Assembly (NCBI GenBank): GCA_036821185.1
Contig: DAISKD010000007.1
Location: 1 to 49,697 of the forward strand
DNA length: 49,697 nt
Direction of reading: 5' to 3'
Source: CALJTV01 sp036821185
GTDB lineage: Bacteria; Chloroflexota; Dehalococcoidia; GIF9; UBA5629
Each line of letters begins with the position of its first letter. Within the stretch, counting starts at the first letter, position 1. Positions 40,952 through 49,510 of this stretch are shown here, piece by piece. The translations under genes were made by a program, and so were the position numbers. Below the pieces are notes generated by a model. The model was not told the DNA's origin. It did no database searches and saw only the letters and a program-made list of their open reading frames with translations.

Positions 40952-42316
40952 ATGCAGCTCAGGTCCTACCAGCAGGAGGTGGCACGGGCGGTGCTTGCCA
41001 GCATCGAGGGCAACCTGGGGCTCACCTTCACCGTGGAGATAGCCAGGCAGGGCGGCAAGAACGAGCTTTCTGCCCACCTCGAGGTGCTGCTGCTCACCAT
41101 GTTCATCTCCCGCGGCGGCAGCGGTATCAAGTGCAGTCCCACCTTCAAGCCGCAGACGCTCATCTCCATGGGGCGGCTGAAGGAGAGGCTGGACGAGTAC
41201 GGCTACGGCGGCATCTGGACCACCGAGGCGGGATACATAGTGCGGCTGGGCAATGCCCGCTGGGTATTCCTTTCGGCGGAGGAGACGAGCTCGGTGGTGG
41301 GGCATACCGCCGAGATACTGCTGGAGGTGGACGAGGCACAGGACGTCTCCAGGGAGAAGTACACCAGGGACTTCAGGCCGATGGCCTCGGCGCACAACAC
41401 CACCACCGTCCTTTACGGTACCACCTGGGACGACTCCACGCTGCTGGAGGAGGTGAAGCAGGTGAACCTGGAGCTGGAGAGGAAGGACGGCATAAAGCGG
41501 CATTTCCGGTATGACTGGCAGGAGGTGGCGAAGCATAACCCCTCCTACCTGAAATTCGTGGAGGCGGAGAGGGAGAGGCTGGGTGAGGACCATCCCCTGT
41601 TCCGCACCCAGTACGCGCTACTGCCCATCAGCGGGGGCGGTGGTTTCTTAAGCCCGTTGCAACTGGCTGCCCTCAAGGGCGAACACCAGAGGCAGCGCCT
41701 GCCCGAGACGGGCAGAACTTATGTGGCCGGCATCGACTTCGCCGGCGAGGCTGAGCAGCCCGAGGCGGAGAAGCTGTTGCGGAAAAGCAGGGATGCCACC
41801 GTGGTCACCATCGCCGAGGTGGTGATGCCGGCTGGTGAGGCGCCGAGACAGCCGCTGATAAAGGTGGTGGAGCACTACTCCTGGGTGGGCAGAAGGCATA
41901 GCGATTTGCTGGCTGAGCTGATGAGGCTGCTTAAGGAGGTGTGGCAGGTGGGGTGCGTGGTCTGCGATGCCACCGGCGTGGGCGAGCCGCTTGTCAGCCT
42001 GCTGAAGAGCGCCCTGGGCAGTCGGGTGCAGCCGTTCAAGTTCAGCCAGAAGACGAAGTCGGAGCTTGCCTTCGACCTGCTGGCGGCGGTGAACTCGGGC
42101 AGGCTGAAGGTCTACCGTCAGGACGGTTCCGAGGACTACAGCGAGCTTATGGAACAATTATATCGTGCCCGTCAGATATACAGACCGAATCGGACGCTGG
42201 ACTTCTTCGTCGACCCTGCCGATGGGCACGATGACTATCTGATGAGCCTGGCGCTGGTGGTGCAGGCAGCTAAAAGTCCGGCGCCCAGGAAGGCACAGGG
42301 GATGATGCGCAGCTAG
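40952..42316 (+). CDS. Phage-type terminase large subunit, orphan
   Basis: This 454-residue protein has both terminase activities. The ATPase part has an adenine-binding Q (LRSYQQEVARA), a Walker A variant ARQGGKNE (Lys36) and Walker B ILLEVDEAQD. The RNase-H-like nuclease part has acidic residues in AGIDFAGE (about 250), VVCDATGVGEP (about 335) and DGHDDYLMSLAL (near 430), as in packaging nucleases. Both centres look intact. No portal, protease, capsid or tail gene is present on either side: upstream is a repeat cluster and downstream a CetZ-like gene. It could be a prophage relic, a gene-transfer-agent component or a domesticated motor. Confidence 0.88.
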   Translation: MQLRSYQQEVARAVLASIEGNLGLTFTVEIARQGGKNELSAHLEVLLLTMFISRGGSGIKCSPTFKPQTLISMGRLKERLDEYGYGGIWTTEAGYIVRLGNARWVFLSAEETSSVVGHTAEILLEVDEAQDVSREKYTRDFRPMASAHNTTTVLYGTTWDDSTLLEEVKQVNLELERKDGIKRHFRYDWQEVAKHNPSYLKFVEAERERLGEDHPLFRTQYALLPISGGGGFLSPLQLAALKGEHQRQRLPETGRTYVAGIDFAGEAEQPEAEKLLRKSRDATVVTIAEVVMPAGEAPRQPLIKVVEHYSWVGRRHSDLLAELMRLLKEVWQVGCVVCDATGVGEPLVSLLKSALGSRVQPFKFSQKTKSELAFDLLAAVNSGRLKVYRQDGSEDYSELMEQLYRARQIYRPNRTLDFFVDPADGHDDYLMSLALVVQAAKSPAPRKAQGMMRS

Positions 42317-42339
42317 CTGCTGTACAGCGCTCCGCCGTT

Positions 42340-43521
42340 TTAGATGAGGCTGGGCAGACCTTTGGCCGCCTCTTCCATATCGCGCAGACGGCTGCTGGTC
42401 TCCCTGATGCGCTCCTTCTGCGTCTGGGCGAAGGCGGTAGCCCTGTCGTAGTAGTCGCGTATCTTCTGCACGAAGGCGAGCTGGGAGAACATGATGGTGA
42501 CGTCTACGGTAGAGCCATCCCTGGGGAAGTCGCCTGCCCTGATGACGGCGTTCTCCGCCAGCTCGCGGAGGTAGTCACCCAGCCCCTTGGCGATGTCCAT
42601 GGACATATCCCTTGCCGGGGCTGCCAGCAGGTAGAGGGCCCTGCCGGCGTCCTCGGGGCTGATGCCGATGGAGAGCTCGCTGATGGCGGCGTCCATCGCC
42701 TGCATTGCCCTCAGCGTCTCGTCGCTCTTCTCTTTATAGCTCACCTTAGCCAGTTGCCAGGGGAAGCGGAAGCCGCGGGGTATTTCAGCGTGCCCGATGC
42801 CTATGGCAGTCCAGCCATCGATGGACTGCATGATGTCGCCGGCATCGAGCACCTTGGCGCCGACGTGTTTGAACTTGACCACCTCGCCGGCGCACATCAG
42901 ATCATAGAACGGCTCCACTATCTGGGCGTTGATGCGGTTGAGGTTCATAGCCAGGCTGGCGTCCTTGCGCACATAGCGCTGGTTGTCAGCCAGAAATACA
43001 CCGTCGGCGACGGAGTGGATTGACTTGAGACAGGTAGCGGTGTTGTACACGCTGCGCAGCTCGGTCATCTCCTCATGTTCGAAGGGGAGGACGACCAGCG
43101 CATACACCGGCTTGCCCACATACCTTTCCTTGAGCATCTGGGCGATAACGGAGATGGCGCCGGACCCGGTGCCGCCGGCAGCGCCGGCGATGAGCAGGAA
43201 GGCATGCGAGCGGTAAAAATCGGGCGCCGCCCTGACGGCATCGATAACCTTGTCGCCGTCCTCCCGGGCAAGCTCAGCGCCCATCTCATTTATCTTGCCC
43301 ACGCCGTGCCCCCAGGTCTTGCGCCCGCCGATGAGTATTCGGTGCATGTAGTCGGAATTAATATAGGCCAGGCCGGTAAGGTCGGTCTGGTCTGTGTTCA
43401 CCGCGTAGACGCCGGTAACGATGTTGATACCCCAGTGGGACTGAGCCCGCTTATTCAGGCGGACAAACTGGTCAGCTACCCTGGAGCCACATTGTCCCAG
43501 TCCAATAACCATTAGTCTCAT
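42340..43521 (-). CDS. CetZ-like tubulin/FtsZ-superfamily GTPase, copy 2
   Basis: This 393-residue GTPase opens with MVIGLGQCGSRVADQF, in which G-Q-C-G matches the first nucleotide-binding loop of tubulins. It has the CetZ-type segments VYAVNTDQTDLTGL and GHGVGKINEMGAELA, the signature loop AAGGTGSGA (about 114-122) and the T7 loop L-D-A-G-D (225-229) followed by GWTAIGIGHA. The last 35 residues (QTQKERIRETSSRLRDMEEA) may be a coiled coil. It keeps a normal-length GTP loop, unlike copy 1 at 35836. It is monocistronic, with its own promoter and a gaggttg ribosome site. Filament formation is inferred from the family. Confidence 0.85.
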   Translation of the reverse strand: MRLMVIGLGQCGSRVADQFVRLNKRAQSHWGINIVTGVYAVNTDQTDLTGLAYINSDYMHRILIGGRKTWGHGVGKINEMGAELAREDGDKVIDAVRAAPDFYRSHAFLLIAGAAGGTGSGAISVIAQMLKERYVGKPVYALVVLPFEHEEMTELRSVYNTATCLKSIHSVADGVFLADNQRYVRKDASLAMNLNRINAQIVEPFYDLMCAGEVVKFKHVGAKVLDAGDIMQSIDGWTAIGIGHAEIPRGFRFPWQLAKVSYKEKSDETLRAMQAMDAAISELSIGISPEDAGRALYLLAAPARDMSMDIAKGLGDYLRELAENAVIRAGDFPRDGSTVDVTIMFSQLAFVQKIRDYYDRATAFAQTQKERIRETSSRLRDMEEAAKGLPSLI

Positions 43522-43582
43522 GTCACAACCTCGCTTTCTCTGTCGTTATGTCCAGTAACCTAGCTTATATTCAATTTTCTCC

Positions 43583-43611
43583 ATATTAAGCCATAATGAG
43601 CGTATTGTCAA
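43583..43611 (-). promoter_or_regulatory. Promoter of the second CetZ-like gene
   Basis: On the minus strand a perfect TTGACA (43611-43606) and TAATAT (43588-43583) are separated by 17 bases. They lie about 62 bases before the ATG. Confidence 0.55.
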
Positions 43612-43619
43612 GTTTAGCT

Positions 43620-45416
43620 TCAGTCTCCGAGGTCTCCGCTGCGGACGACGTATACGATACGCCAGACGATTATAATGAACAGGGAAGCCCCCAGGGCGAT
43701 GACGGCGATGAGCCACCACTGCATGGCGCTGATTTCCAGCAACTGCGGCGTTGCCCATTCGCTTTGGTTGCCGGCGCCATCGGCTGCTTTCACCCGCCAG
43801 TAGTACTTGCCCCGGGAGAGCGCCTCTTTTTTGCTCAGAGTGTACTCTGAGGCGCTGAGCTCATCCTTGCGCAGCACCACGCCGGAGAAATCGCTGGTGG
43901 GGCTTATCTCCAGGGTGTAGTAAACGCCGCTGGGATCGGTGACCTCCTCCCAATCGAAGCTGACCACGGTCTTACCGATGATGCCCAGCCTGCTGCCGGC
44001 TTCGGGTGAGAGGGGACGGGGTGTCGGCGGCGGGGTGGACTCCACGGTGAACTTCACCGATGATACCGACATGGTGGCATCAGCCACGGTGATGGTATGG
44101 TCGCCGGACCTGGACGGCGGCACCTTGAACCTGACGGCGAAGTTGCCCTTGGTGTCGGTGGCGGCGGAGGTTGCCACCTGGTTACCATCGTAGCTGATTA
44201 TCAGCGCCTGGCTGGCGGCAAAGCCCGTGCCGCTGAGCATCACCTCCTCTCCGACGGCGCCGGAGGTGGGGTTGAGCTCCACCTTGGGGGACACCACCAC
44301 CATTACCTCCGGTACCTCACCGGGCTTGTTGACGCTTCCCGAGGCTGCGATGGCGTGTTTACCTTTAACCGTCGGCGGCACCGTTATCTTGGTGGACCAC
44401 GACCCTTTGGCGTCCGCCACTATGTTGCTGGCGAGCTGGGTGCCGTCGAAGGTGATCTTGATGTCGCTCTCGTTGGCTTCGAAGCCGATGCCGTTGACCC
44501 ACAGACTGTCGCCCACGTAGATGGCGTCGCCCAGGTATCCCGAAGCCGGTTCCACCTTTATCACCGGAGAGACGGTGAAGCTAATTTTAGCGATTTCCTC
44601 CTCTGGAGTAATTCCGCCGGCGGCGCCGACATCGTGGCTGCCTCTAGCGGAAGCCGGCACGGAAAAACTGGACTGCCACGAGCCGGTGGCGTCGGCGGCG
44701 ATGCCCGACTTAACGGTCAGTCCGTCGTAGGTCACCCTGATGTTGGTCTCGCCGCTGGTAAACCCTCTGCCGGCGATGCTCACCACCGTGCCCACGCTGC
44801 CCGATTTGGGGTTGATGCCGATGCTGGGGATCACGGAGAAGGTAAGCTCACCGACCTCGCTGGCCGGCGTTGTCCCCTGAGCGCTGACCTTATGGTTGCC
44901 GCGGACGCTTGCCGGCACCTTGAAGGTGGCCTCCCAGCTGCCCTTGCCGCTGGCGCTGATGCCGGTCTTTACCGGGTTGCCATCGTAGAGCACCTGTATC
45001 CCGGACTCATTGGCGTTGAACCCCTTGCCGCTGATGGTCACCTCTGAGCCCACGGTGGCCTTTACCGGCGTCATGCTGATGGATGCCAGCACGGTGAACT
45101 CGCCGCTAAGGACCTTATCGCCGACCTTCAGCGTCACCTTATGCTTGCCCCTGGGGGCTTCGGGCACCACGAAGGCGACCGAGACGCACCCCTGGGAAAT
45201 GGTGCCCTCGGCGATGATCTGGTTTTCGTCCCAGATGAGCTGGTATGTCCCCGTGCCATAGCCGCAGGTGCTCGGTATGGAGACGACCGTCCCTACGGTC
45301 CCTTGGGTGGGGCTCAGGGTGAGGGTGCCATTTGCCGCCAGTGCGGGTAGGGAGGTGAAAGGTGAGGAGGCCATCCAGAGCAGGAGGGCTACTGCCAGCG
45401 CGATCTTTTTGTCCAT
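43620..45416 (-). CDS. Secreted surface protein with repeated Ig-like (IPT/TIG-type) domains and membrane anchor
   Basis: The 598-residue protein has an N-terminal signal peptide (cleavage near L-A-A-N, about residue 28) and five or six repeats of about 85 residues. Each carries P-x-S/T-G-x-V-G-x-x-V-x-I-S-G-x-G-F, then I-x-V-x-Y-D-G and K-G-S-W. A linker PPPTPRPLSP leads to a fibronectin-III-like module (YYTLEISPTSDF ... KYYWRVKAADGAGN). A final transmembrane helix and a short tail end the chain. An adhesion or S-layer-like structural role is inferred. The C-terminal plan matches the protein at 8929-12075. Confidence 0.78.
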   Translation of the reverse strand: MDKKIALAVALLLWMASSPFTSLPALAANGTLTLSPTQGTVGTVVSIPSTCGYGTGTYQLIWDENQIIAEGTISQGCVSVAFVVPEAPRGKHKVTLKVGDKVLSGEFTVLASISMTPVKATVGSEVTISGKGFNANESGIQVLYDGNPVKTGISASGKGSWEATFKVPASVRGNHKVSAQGTTPASEVGELTFSVIPSIGINPKSGSVGTVVSIAGRGFTSGETNIRVTYDGLTVKSGIAADATGSWQSSFSVPASARGSHDVGAAGGITPEEEIAKISFTVSPVIKVEPASGYLGDAIYVGDSLWVNGIGFEANESDIKITFDGTQLASNIVADAKGSWSTKITVPPTVKGKHAIAASGSVNKPGEVPEVMVVVSPKVELNPTSGAVGEEVMLSGTGFAASQALIISYDGNQVATSAATDTKGNFAVRFKVPPSRSGDHTITVADATMSVSSVKFTVESTPPPTPRPLSPEAGSRLGIIGKTVVSFDWEEVTDPSGVYYTLEISPTSDFSGVVLRKDELSASEYTLSKKEALSRGKYYWRVKAADGAGNQSEWATPQLLEISAMQWWLIAVIALGASLFIIIVWRIVYVVRSGDLGD

Positions 45417-45525
45417 ATCTTATTAGGGCTATTTTAGCACATATGACCGATTTGTAGATACCTTGTACTCGGCCAGTAGACCAGTGGCACCTTAGTCTTC
45501 AGTCCTGAGGCCAGAACAGCGGGCT

Positions 45526-45702
45526 CCCTTTCTCCTTCTTTTACCCTTTCCCTTTCTCCTTCTTTTACCCTCTCCCTTTCTCCTTCTTTTACCCTTTCCC
45601 TTTCTCCTTCTTTTACCCTCTCCCTTTCTCCTTCTTTTACCCTCTCCCTTTGAGGGAGAGGGTTAGGGTGAGGGAGAGGGAGAGGGAGAGGGAGAGGGTG
45701 AG
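45526..45702. repeat. 24-bp tandem repeats followed by a palindrome and GGGAGA hexamers
   Basis: Five units of CCCTTTCTCCTTCTTTTACCCTYT (Y is C or T) run from 45526 to 45645. They end in CCCTCTCCC-tttga-GGGAGAGGG and TTAGGGTGAGGG, then several GGGAGA hexamers to about 45702. The array fills the spacer between rho and the surface protein; no gene is seen. Confidence 0.92.
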
Positions 45703-45715
45703 CTAGACATCGGCG

Positions 45716-47005
45716 TCAGATTTCTTTGGACAGCGTTGCCAGGAACTCGGCGTTAGTCCGGGTCCTCGCCAGGCGGTCGAGCAGTCTTTCAGTAGCCTCC
45801 GTGGGGTTGGTGGCGTCCTCGGCGATCATGGCCACGATGCGCCGCAGCAGCCACACCTGTTTCAAGGTGTTTTCGTCCAGCAACAGTTCCTCGCGGCGGG
45901 TGCCGCTGCGCAGGATGTCTATCGCCGGGAACATGCGCTTCTCGGCAAGGCGGCGGTCGAGGTGGAGCTCCATATTGCCGGTGCCCTTGAACTCCTCGTA
46001 GATGAGGTCGTCCATGCGGCTGCCGGTGTCCACCAGGCAGGTGGCGATGATGGTGAGGCTGCCGCCCTCCTCGGTGTTCCTGGCGGCGCCGAAGAAGCGC
46101 TTCGGCGGGTACAGGGCAACCGAGTCGATGCCGCCGGAGAGCGTGCGCCCGCTGGGTGGCATCGCCAGGTTGTAAGCCCTGGTGAGGCGGGTGATGCCGT
46201 CGAGCAGTATCACCACATCTTTCCCCAGCTCCACCAACCGCTTTGCCCTTTCCAGTGCCAGCTCGGCGACCCGGGTCTGGTTGTCCACCGGCTCATCGAA
46301 GGTGGCGGCGACCACCTCCGCCTTCACCGAGCGTTTCATATCGGTTACCTCCTCAGGTCGTTCCCCGATGAGGCACACCATGAGGTGGGGCTCGGTGTAG
46401 TTGGTGGTGATGGCGTTGGCGATGTTCTTCAGCAGCACTGTCTTGCCCGCCTTTGGCGGCGAGACGATGAGTCCTCTTTGTCCTCTGCCGATGGGGGCGA
46501 TGAGGTTTATCAGCCTGGTAGACAGGTTGGAGGGGCTGGTCTCCAGGTTGAACATCTTGTTGGGGAAGGTGGGGGTGAGGGCATTAAAATGCGGGCGGCT
46601 CTTGGACTGCTCCGGGTCGAGCCCGTTTATCGCCTCCACGCGCACCAGGCTGCAGTATTTCTCCCCCTCCTTGGGCGGTCTCCCCTGTCCGGAGACGACG
46701 TCGCCCGGTCGGAGGCCGAAGCGGCGGATCTGGGACTGGGATATATAGACATCGTTGGGACCGGGTAGCAGGCTCTCCTGGCGCAGAAAGCCGTAACCTT
46801 CGTTGGTGATGTCCAGGACGCCGCTGACGAACAAAAAGCCCTGCTGCTCGGTGTATGCCTGGACGATGCGCATGATCAGTTCCTGTTTCTTCAGCGCGCT
46901 GATGCCCTCGATGCCCTGCTGGCGGGCGATATCCAGCAGCTCATCGCGGGTCTTGGTCTCCAGCTCGGCGACGCTTGTCTGCGGTGGTCTTTCTTCTACT
47001 ACCAT
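45716..47005 (-). CDS. rho: Transcription termination factor Rho
   Basis: Rho is the hexameric RNA helicase that ends transcription. This 429-residue copy has the N-terminal Rho_N/SAP-like helices (TRDELLDIARQQGIEGISALKKQEL), the cold-shock RNA-binding domain with GYGFLR and DVYISQSQIRRFGLRPGD, the P-loop SPPKAGKT, Walker B DVVILLDGITRL, and the Q/R-loop region SVALYPPKRFFGAARNTEEGG. It is standard in length, without the long insert seen in some actinobacteria. The start follows ggagaggagag. It is the third gene of the pyrG-fsa-rho run. Confidence 0.97.
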   Translation of the reverse strand: MVVEERPPQTSVAELETKTRDELLDIARQQGIEGISALKKQELIMRIVQAYTEQQGFLFVSGVLDITNEGYGFLRQESLLPGPNDVYISQSQIRRFGLRPGDVVSGQGRPPKEGEKYCSLVRVEAINGLDPEQSKSRPHFNALTPTFPNKMFNLETSPSNLSTRLINLIAPIGRGQRGLIVSPPKAGKTVLLKNIANAITTNYTEPHLMVCLIGERPEEVTDMKRSVKAEVVAATFDEPVDNQTRVAELALERAKRLVELGKDVVILLDGITRLTRAYNLAMPPSGRTLSGGIDSVALYPPKRFFGAARNTEEGGSLTIIATCLVDTGSRMDDLIYEEFKGTGNMELHLDRRLAEKRMFPAIDILRSGTRREELLLDENTLKQVWLLRRIVAMIAEDATNPTEATERLLDRLARTRTNAEFLATLSKEI

Positions 47006-47031
47006 GTCTTCTCTCCTCTCCGGTGGTGGAT

Positions 47032-47691
47032 TTAGTCTCGTTTGCCCATGGTCTTCTCCCAGTCCTCGAGGAAACGGCGCACGCCGATATCGGTGAGCGG
47101 GTGCTGTACCATCTGCATGAGGACGGAATAGGGGACGGTGGCGATGTGGGCGGCGGCTTTAGCCGCCTCGACGCAGTGGCGGGGGTGCCTGATGCTGGCG
47201 GCGATGACCTCGGTCGTTATCTGGGGGTAGCTGTGGTACACCTGCACTATCTCCCGCACCAGCGCCATGCCGTCCTCGCCGATGTCGTCCAGCCTGCCCA
47301 CGAAGGGGCTGACGAAGGCGGCGCCGGCGATGGCGGCCAGCAGCGCCTGATTTACCGAGAAGCACAGGGTGAAGTTCACCTTTATCCCCTCTTTCGACAG
47401 CCGGGCGGTCGCCTGCACGCCCTGGATGGTTGCCGGTATCTTCACCGCTATGTTCTCCGCCCAGGAAGCCACCTCCCTGGCTTCGGCTACCATACCATCA
47501 GCATCCTGACTGAGCACCTCGGTGGACACCGGTCCAGGCACGATGGCGCAGATGTCTTTGATCAGCTTCTTATAGTCCACCTTGCCCTCTTTGGACACCA
47601 GGCTGGGGTTAGTGGTGACGCCGCTGATGATGCCCAGTTCCACGCCGTGCCTGATGTGCTCGATGTTGGCTGTGTCCAGAAAAAGTCTCAT
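47032..47691 (-). CDS. fsa: Fructose-6-phosphate aldolase/transaldolase-like (TalC/FSA)
   Basis: This 219-residue short transaldolase-family enzyme cleaves or transfers dihydroxyacetone units. It has the N-terminus MRLFLDTANIEHI, GVTTNPSLVSKEG, the Schiff-base Lys84 in NIAVKIPAT, and SPFVGRLDDIG. The small size fits the FSA/TalC subfamily; aldolase and transaldolase activities cannot be distinguished here. It starts 11 bases after pyrG with aaggag as ribosome site, and rho follows after 26 bases. Confidence 0.93.
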   Translation of the reverse strand: MRLFLDTANIEHIRHGVELGIISGVTTNPSLVSKEGKVDYKKLIKDICAIVPGPVSTEVLSQDADGMVAEAREVASWAENIAVKIPATIQGVQATARLSKEGIKVNFTLCFSVNQALLAAIAGAAFVSPFVGRLDDIGEDGMALVREIVQVYHSYPQITTEVIAASIRHPRHCVEAAKAAAHIATVPYSVLMQMVQHPLTDIGVRRFLEDWEKTMGKRD

Positions 47692-47702
47692 CTCGTCTCC
47701 TT

Positions 47703-49349
47703 TCAGGTGAGGTATTCCCGGGGCAGCGGCAGCGATACCTGGGCGCCCTCGACCAGCGTCTCTTTAGCCGCGGCGGTGAAGCCGAGGAACAGCGGGTGCG
47801 GCCTGTTGGGGCGGGAGCGGAACTCGGGGTGGAACTGACAGGCGAGCATCCAGGGGTGGTCTTTGAGCTCCACTATCTCCACCAGCCGCTTGTCCGGCGA
47901 GAGCCCGCTGGCGGTAAGCCCCTTTGCCTCGAAAAGATCGCGGAAGCGGTTGTTGAACTCGAAGCGGTGGCGGTGGCGCTCGTAGACCACCGGTTGCCTG
48001 TAGGCATGGTATGCCTGTGTCCCCGGCACCAGATGGCAGGGGTAGGCTCCGAGGCGCATGGTGCCGCCCAGGTTGGTGATGTGCTGCTGCTCCGGCAGGA
48101 GGTCGATCACCGGGTATGGCGTTTTGGGGTCGAACTCGGTGGAGTTGACCTCGTTGCTGCGCAGGGCATAGCGCCCGAACTCGATGACCATCACCTGCAT
48201 GCCGAGACACAGCCCCAGGTAGGGTATGTTGTTGTTGCGGGCGTACCTGGCGGCGGTTATCATCCCCTCGATCCCCCGGTAGCCGAAGCCTCCGGGGACG
48301 ATGATGCCCTGGGCGGACTTGAGCAGGGACAAATTGCCGTTGCCCTCGAGGCTTTCGGAGTGCACCCAGAGTATATTCACCTGCCGGTTGTGGTACAGAC
48401 CGGCATGGCATAATGCCTCGCGCACCGAATAATAGGCGTCCTGAAGTTCCACATACTTGCCCACCAGGGCGATGTTCACCGGCTCCTTGGGCGATTTCAG
48501 CCGGGCTACCATCTGCCGCCACTCAGTGAGGTCGGCGCTCTTTGCCGTCAGTCCCAGGCGCTGGATTATCAGGTCGCCCAGCCCGGCTTCCTCGAGTATC
48601 AGCGGCACCTCGTAGATGGTCTCCGCGGTGACCAGGGGTATCACCGCCTCACGGGCGACGTCGCAGAACAGCGATATCTTGTCCTTGAGGCTGGGCGGGA
48701 TCTCATAGTCGGAGCGGCAGAGGATGATGTCCGGCTGGATGCCGATGCGCCGCAGTTCGTTGACGCTGTGCTGAGTGGGCTTGGTCTTGAGCTCTTTGGT
48801 GGTGGCGATGTAGGGGAGGAAGGTGACGTGGACGTAGAGCACGTTGTCCCTGCCCTCCTCGTTCCTCATCTGGCGGATGGCCTCGAGGAAGGGCTGTCCC
48901 TCGATATCGCCCACGGTGCCGCCGACCTCTACGATGACCACCTCGGCGCTGGAGAGCTCAGCCACCTGCCTGATGCGCCGTTTTATCTCGTTGGTGACGT
49001 GGGGCACCACCTGGATGGTGCCGCCGAGGTAGTCGCCGCGCCTCTCCCCGGCGATGACCGCCGAATATATCTGCCCCGAGGTCACATTGGAGGCGGCGGA
49101 GAGGTCGACATCTATGAACCGCTCGTAGTGCCCCAGGTCGAGGTCGGTCTCGGCGCCGTCCTGGGTGACGAACACCTCGCCGTGCTGATAGGGGGACATG
49201 GTGCCCGGGTCGACGTTGAGGTATGGGTCGAGCTTCTGCACGGAAACGGAGATGCCGCGGCTCTTGAGTATCCTGCCGATGGAGGCGACGCTGACCCCTT
49301 TACCTACAGAACTGACCACGCCGCCGGTGACGAAGATGTACTTGCTCAT
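47703..49349 (-). CDS. pyrG: CTP synthase
   Basis: CTP synthase aminates UTP using glutamine and ATP. The 548-residue chain has the synthetase domain (KYIFVTGGVVSSVGKG at the N-terminus, P-loop SSVGKG; LDPYLNVDPGTMSPYQHGEV; VEVGGTVGDIEG). It also has the glutamine amidotransferase domain with oxyanion segment GGFGYRG, catalytic Cys in GLCLGMQ, and His-Glu in FHPEFRSRP. It heads the pyrG-fsa-rho operon. The upstream ribosome site is weak. A near-perfect promoter lies 117 bases upstream. Confidence 0.97.
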   Translation of the reverse strand: MSKYIFVTGGVVSSVGKGVSVASIGRILKSRGISVSVQKLDPYLNVDPGTMSPYQHGEVFVTQDGAETDLDLGHYERFIDVDLSAASNVTSGQIYSAVIAGERRGDYLGGTIQVVPHVTNEIKRRIRQVAELSSAEVVIVEVGGTVGDIEGQPFLEAIRQMRNEEGRDNVLYVHVTFLPYIATTKELKTKPTQHSVNELRRIGIQPDIILCRSDYEIPPSLKDKISLFCDVAREAVIPLVTAETIYEVPLILEEAGLGDLIIQRLGLTAKSADLTEWRQMVARLKSPKEPVNIALVGKYVELQDAYYSVREALCHAGLYHNRQVNILWVHSESLEGNGNLSLLKSAQGIIVPGGFGYRGIEGMITAARYARNNNIPYLGLCLGMQVMVIEFGRYALRSNEVNSTEFDPKTPYPVIDLLPEQQHITNLGGTMRLGAYPCHLVPGTQAYHAYRQPVVYERHRHRFEFNNRFRDLFEAKGLTASGLSPDKRLVEIVELKDHPWMLACQFHPEFRSRPNRPHPLFLGFTAAAKETLVEGAQVSLPLPREYLT

Positions 49350-49472
49350 TTTTGGGGAAGATGCATTGACTCCCTGGTGTCAGTTATAACTGCAGGTATA
49401 ACTTGCCGCCTTATATTGCGGGATAGAACGTGAAACACGGATCTCTAAGACGCAGGTGGGTGGTTTTTTTTA

Positions 49473-49502
49473 ATTATAGGGAGGCGGTTGCACGTTTGTC
49501 AA
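49473..49502 (-). promoter_or_regulatory. pyrG: Near-consensus promoter of pyrG-fsa-rho with A-tract start
   Basis: On the minus strand perfect TTGACA (49502-49497) and perfect TATAAT (49478-49473) are 18 bases apart. The next bases are T then eight A (49471-49464), so the transcript should begin within the A-run near 49466. Confidence 0.7.
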
Positions 49503-49510
49503 GTCTCCGG

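Noticed and set aside
44097..45047. Long 316-codon plus-strand frame inside the surface-protein gene
   Set aside because: It is antisense to a well-supported secreted protein, in GC-rich DNA that yields spurious frames; its translation has no signal, motif or ribosome site.
45526..45660. 24-bp units considered as CRISPR repeats
   Set aside because: Units are contiguous with no spacers; this is a simple tandem repeat.
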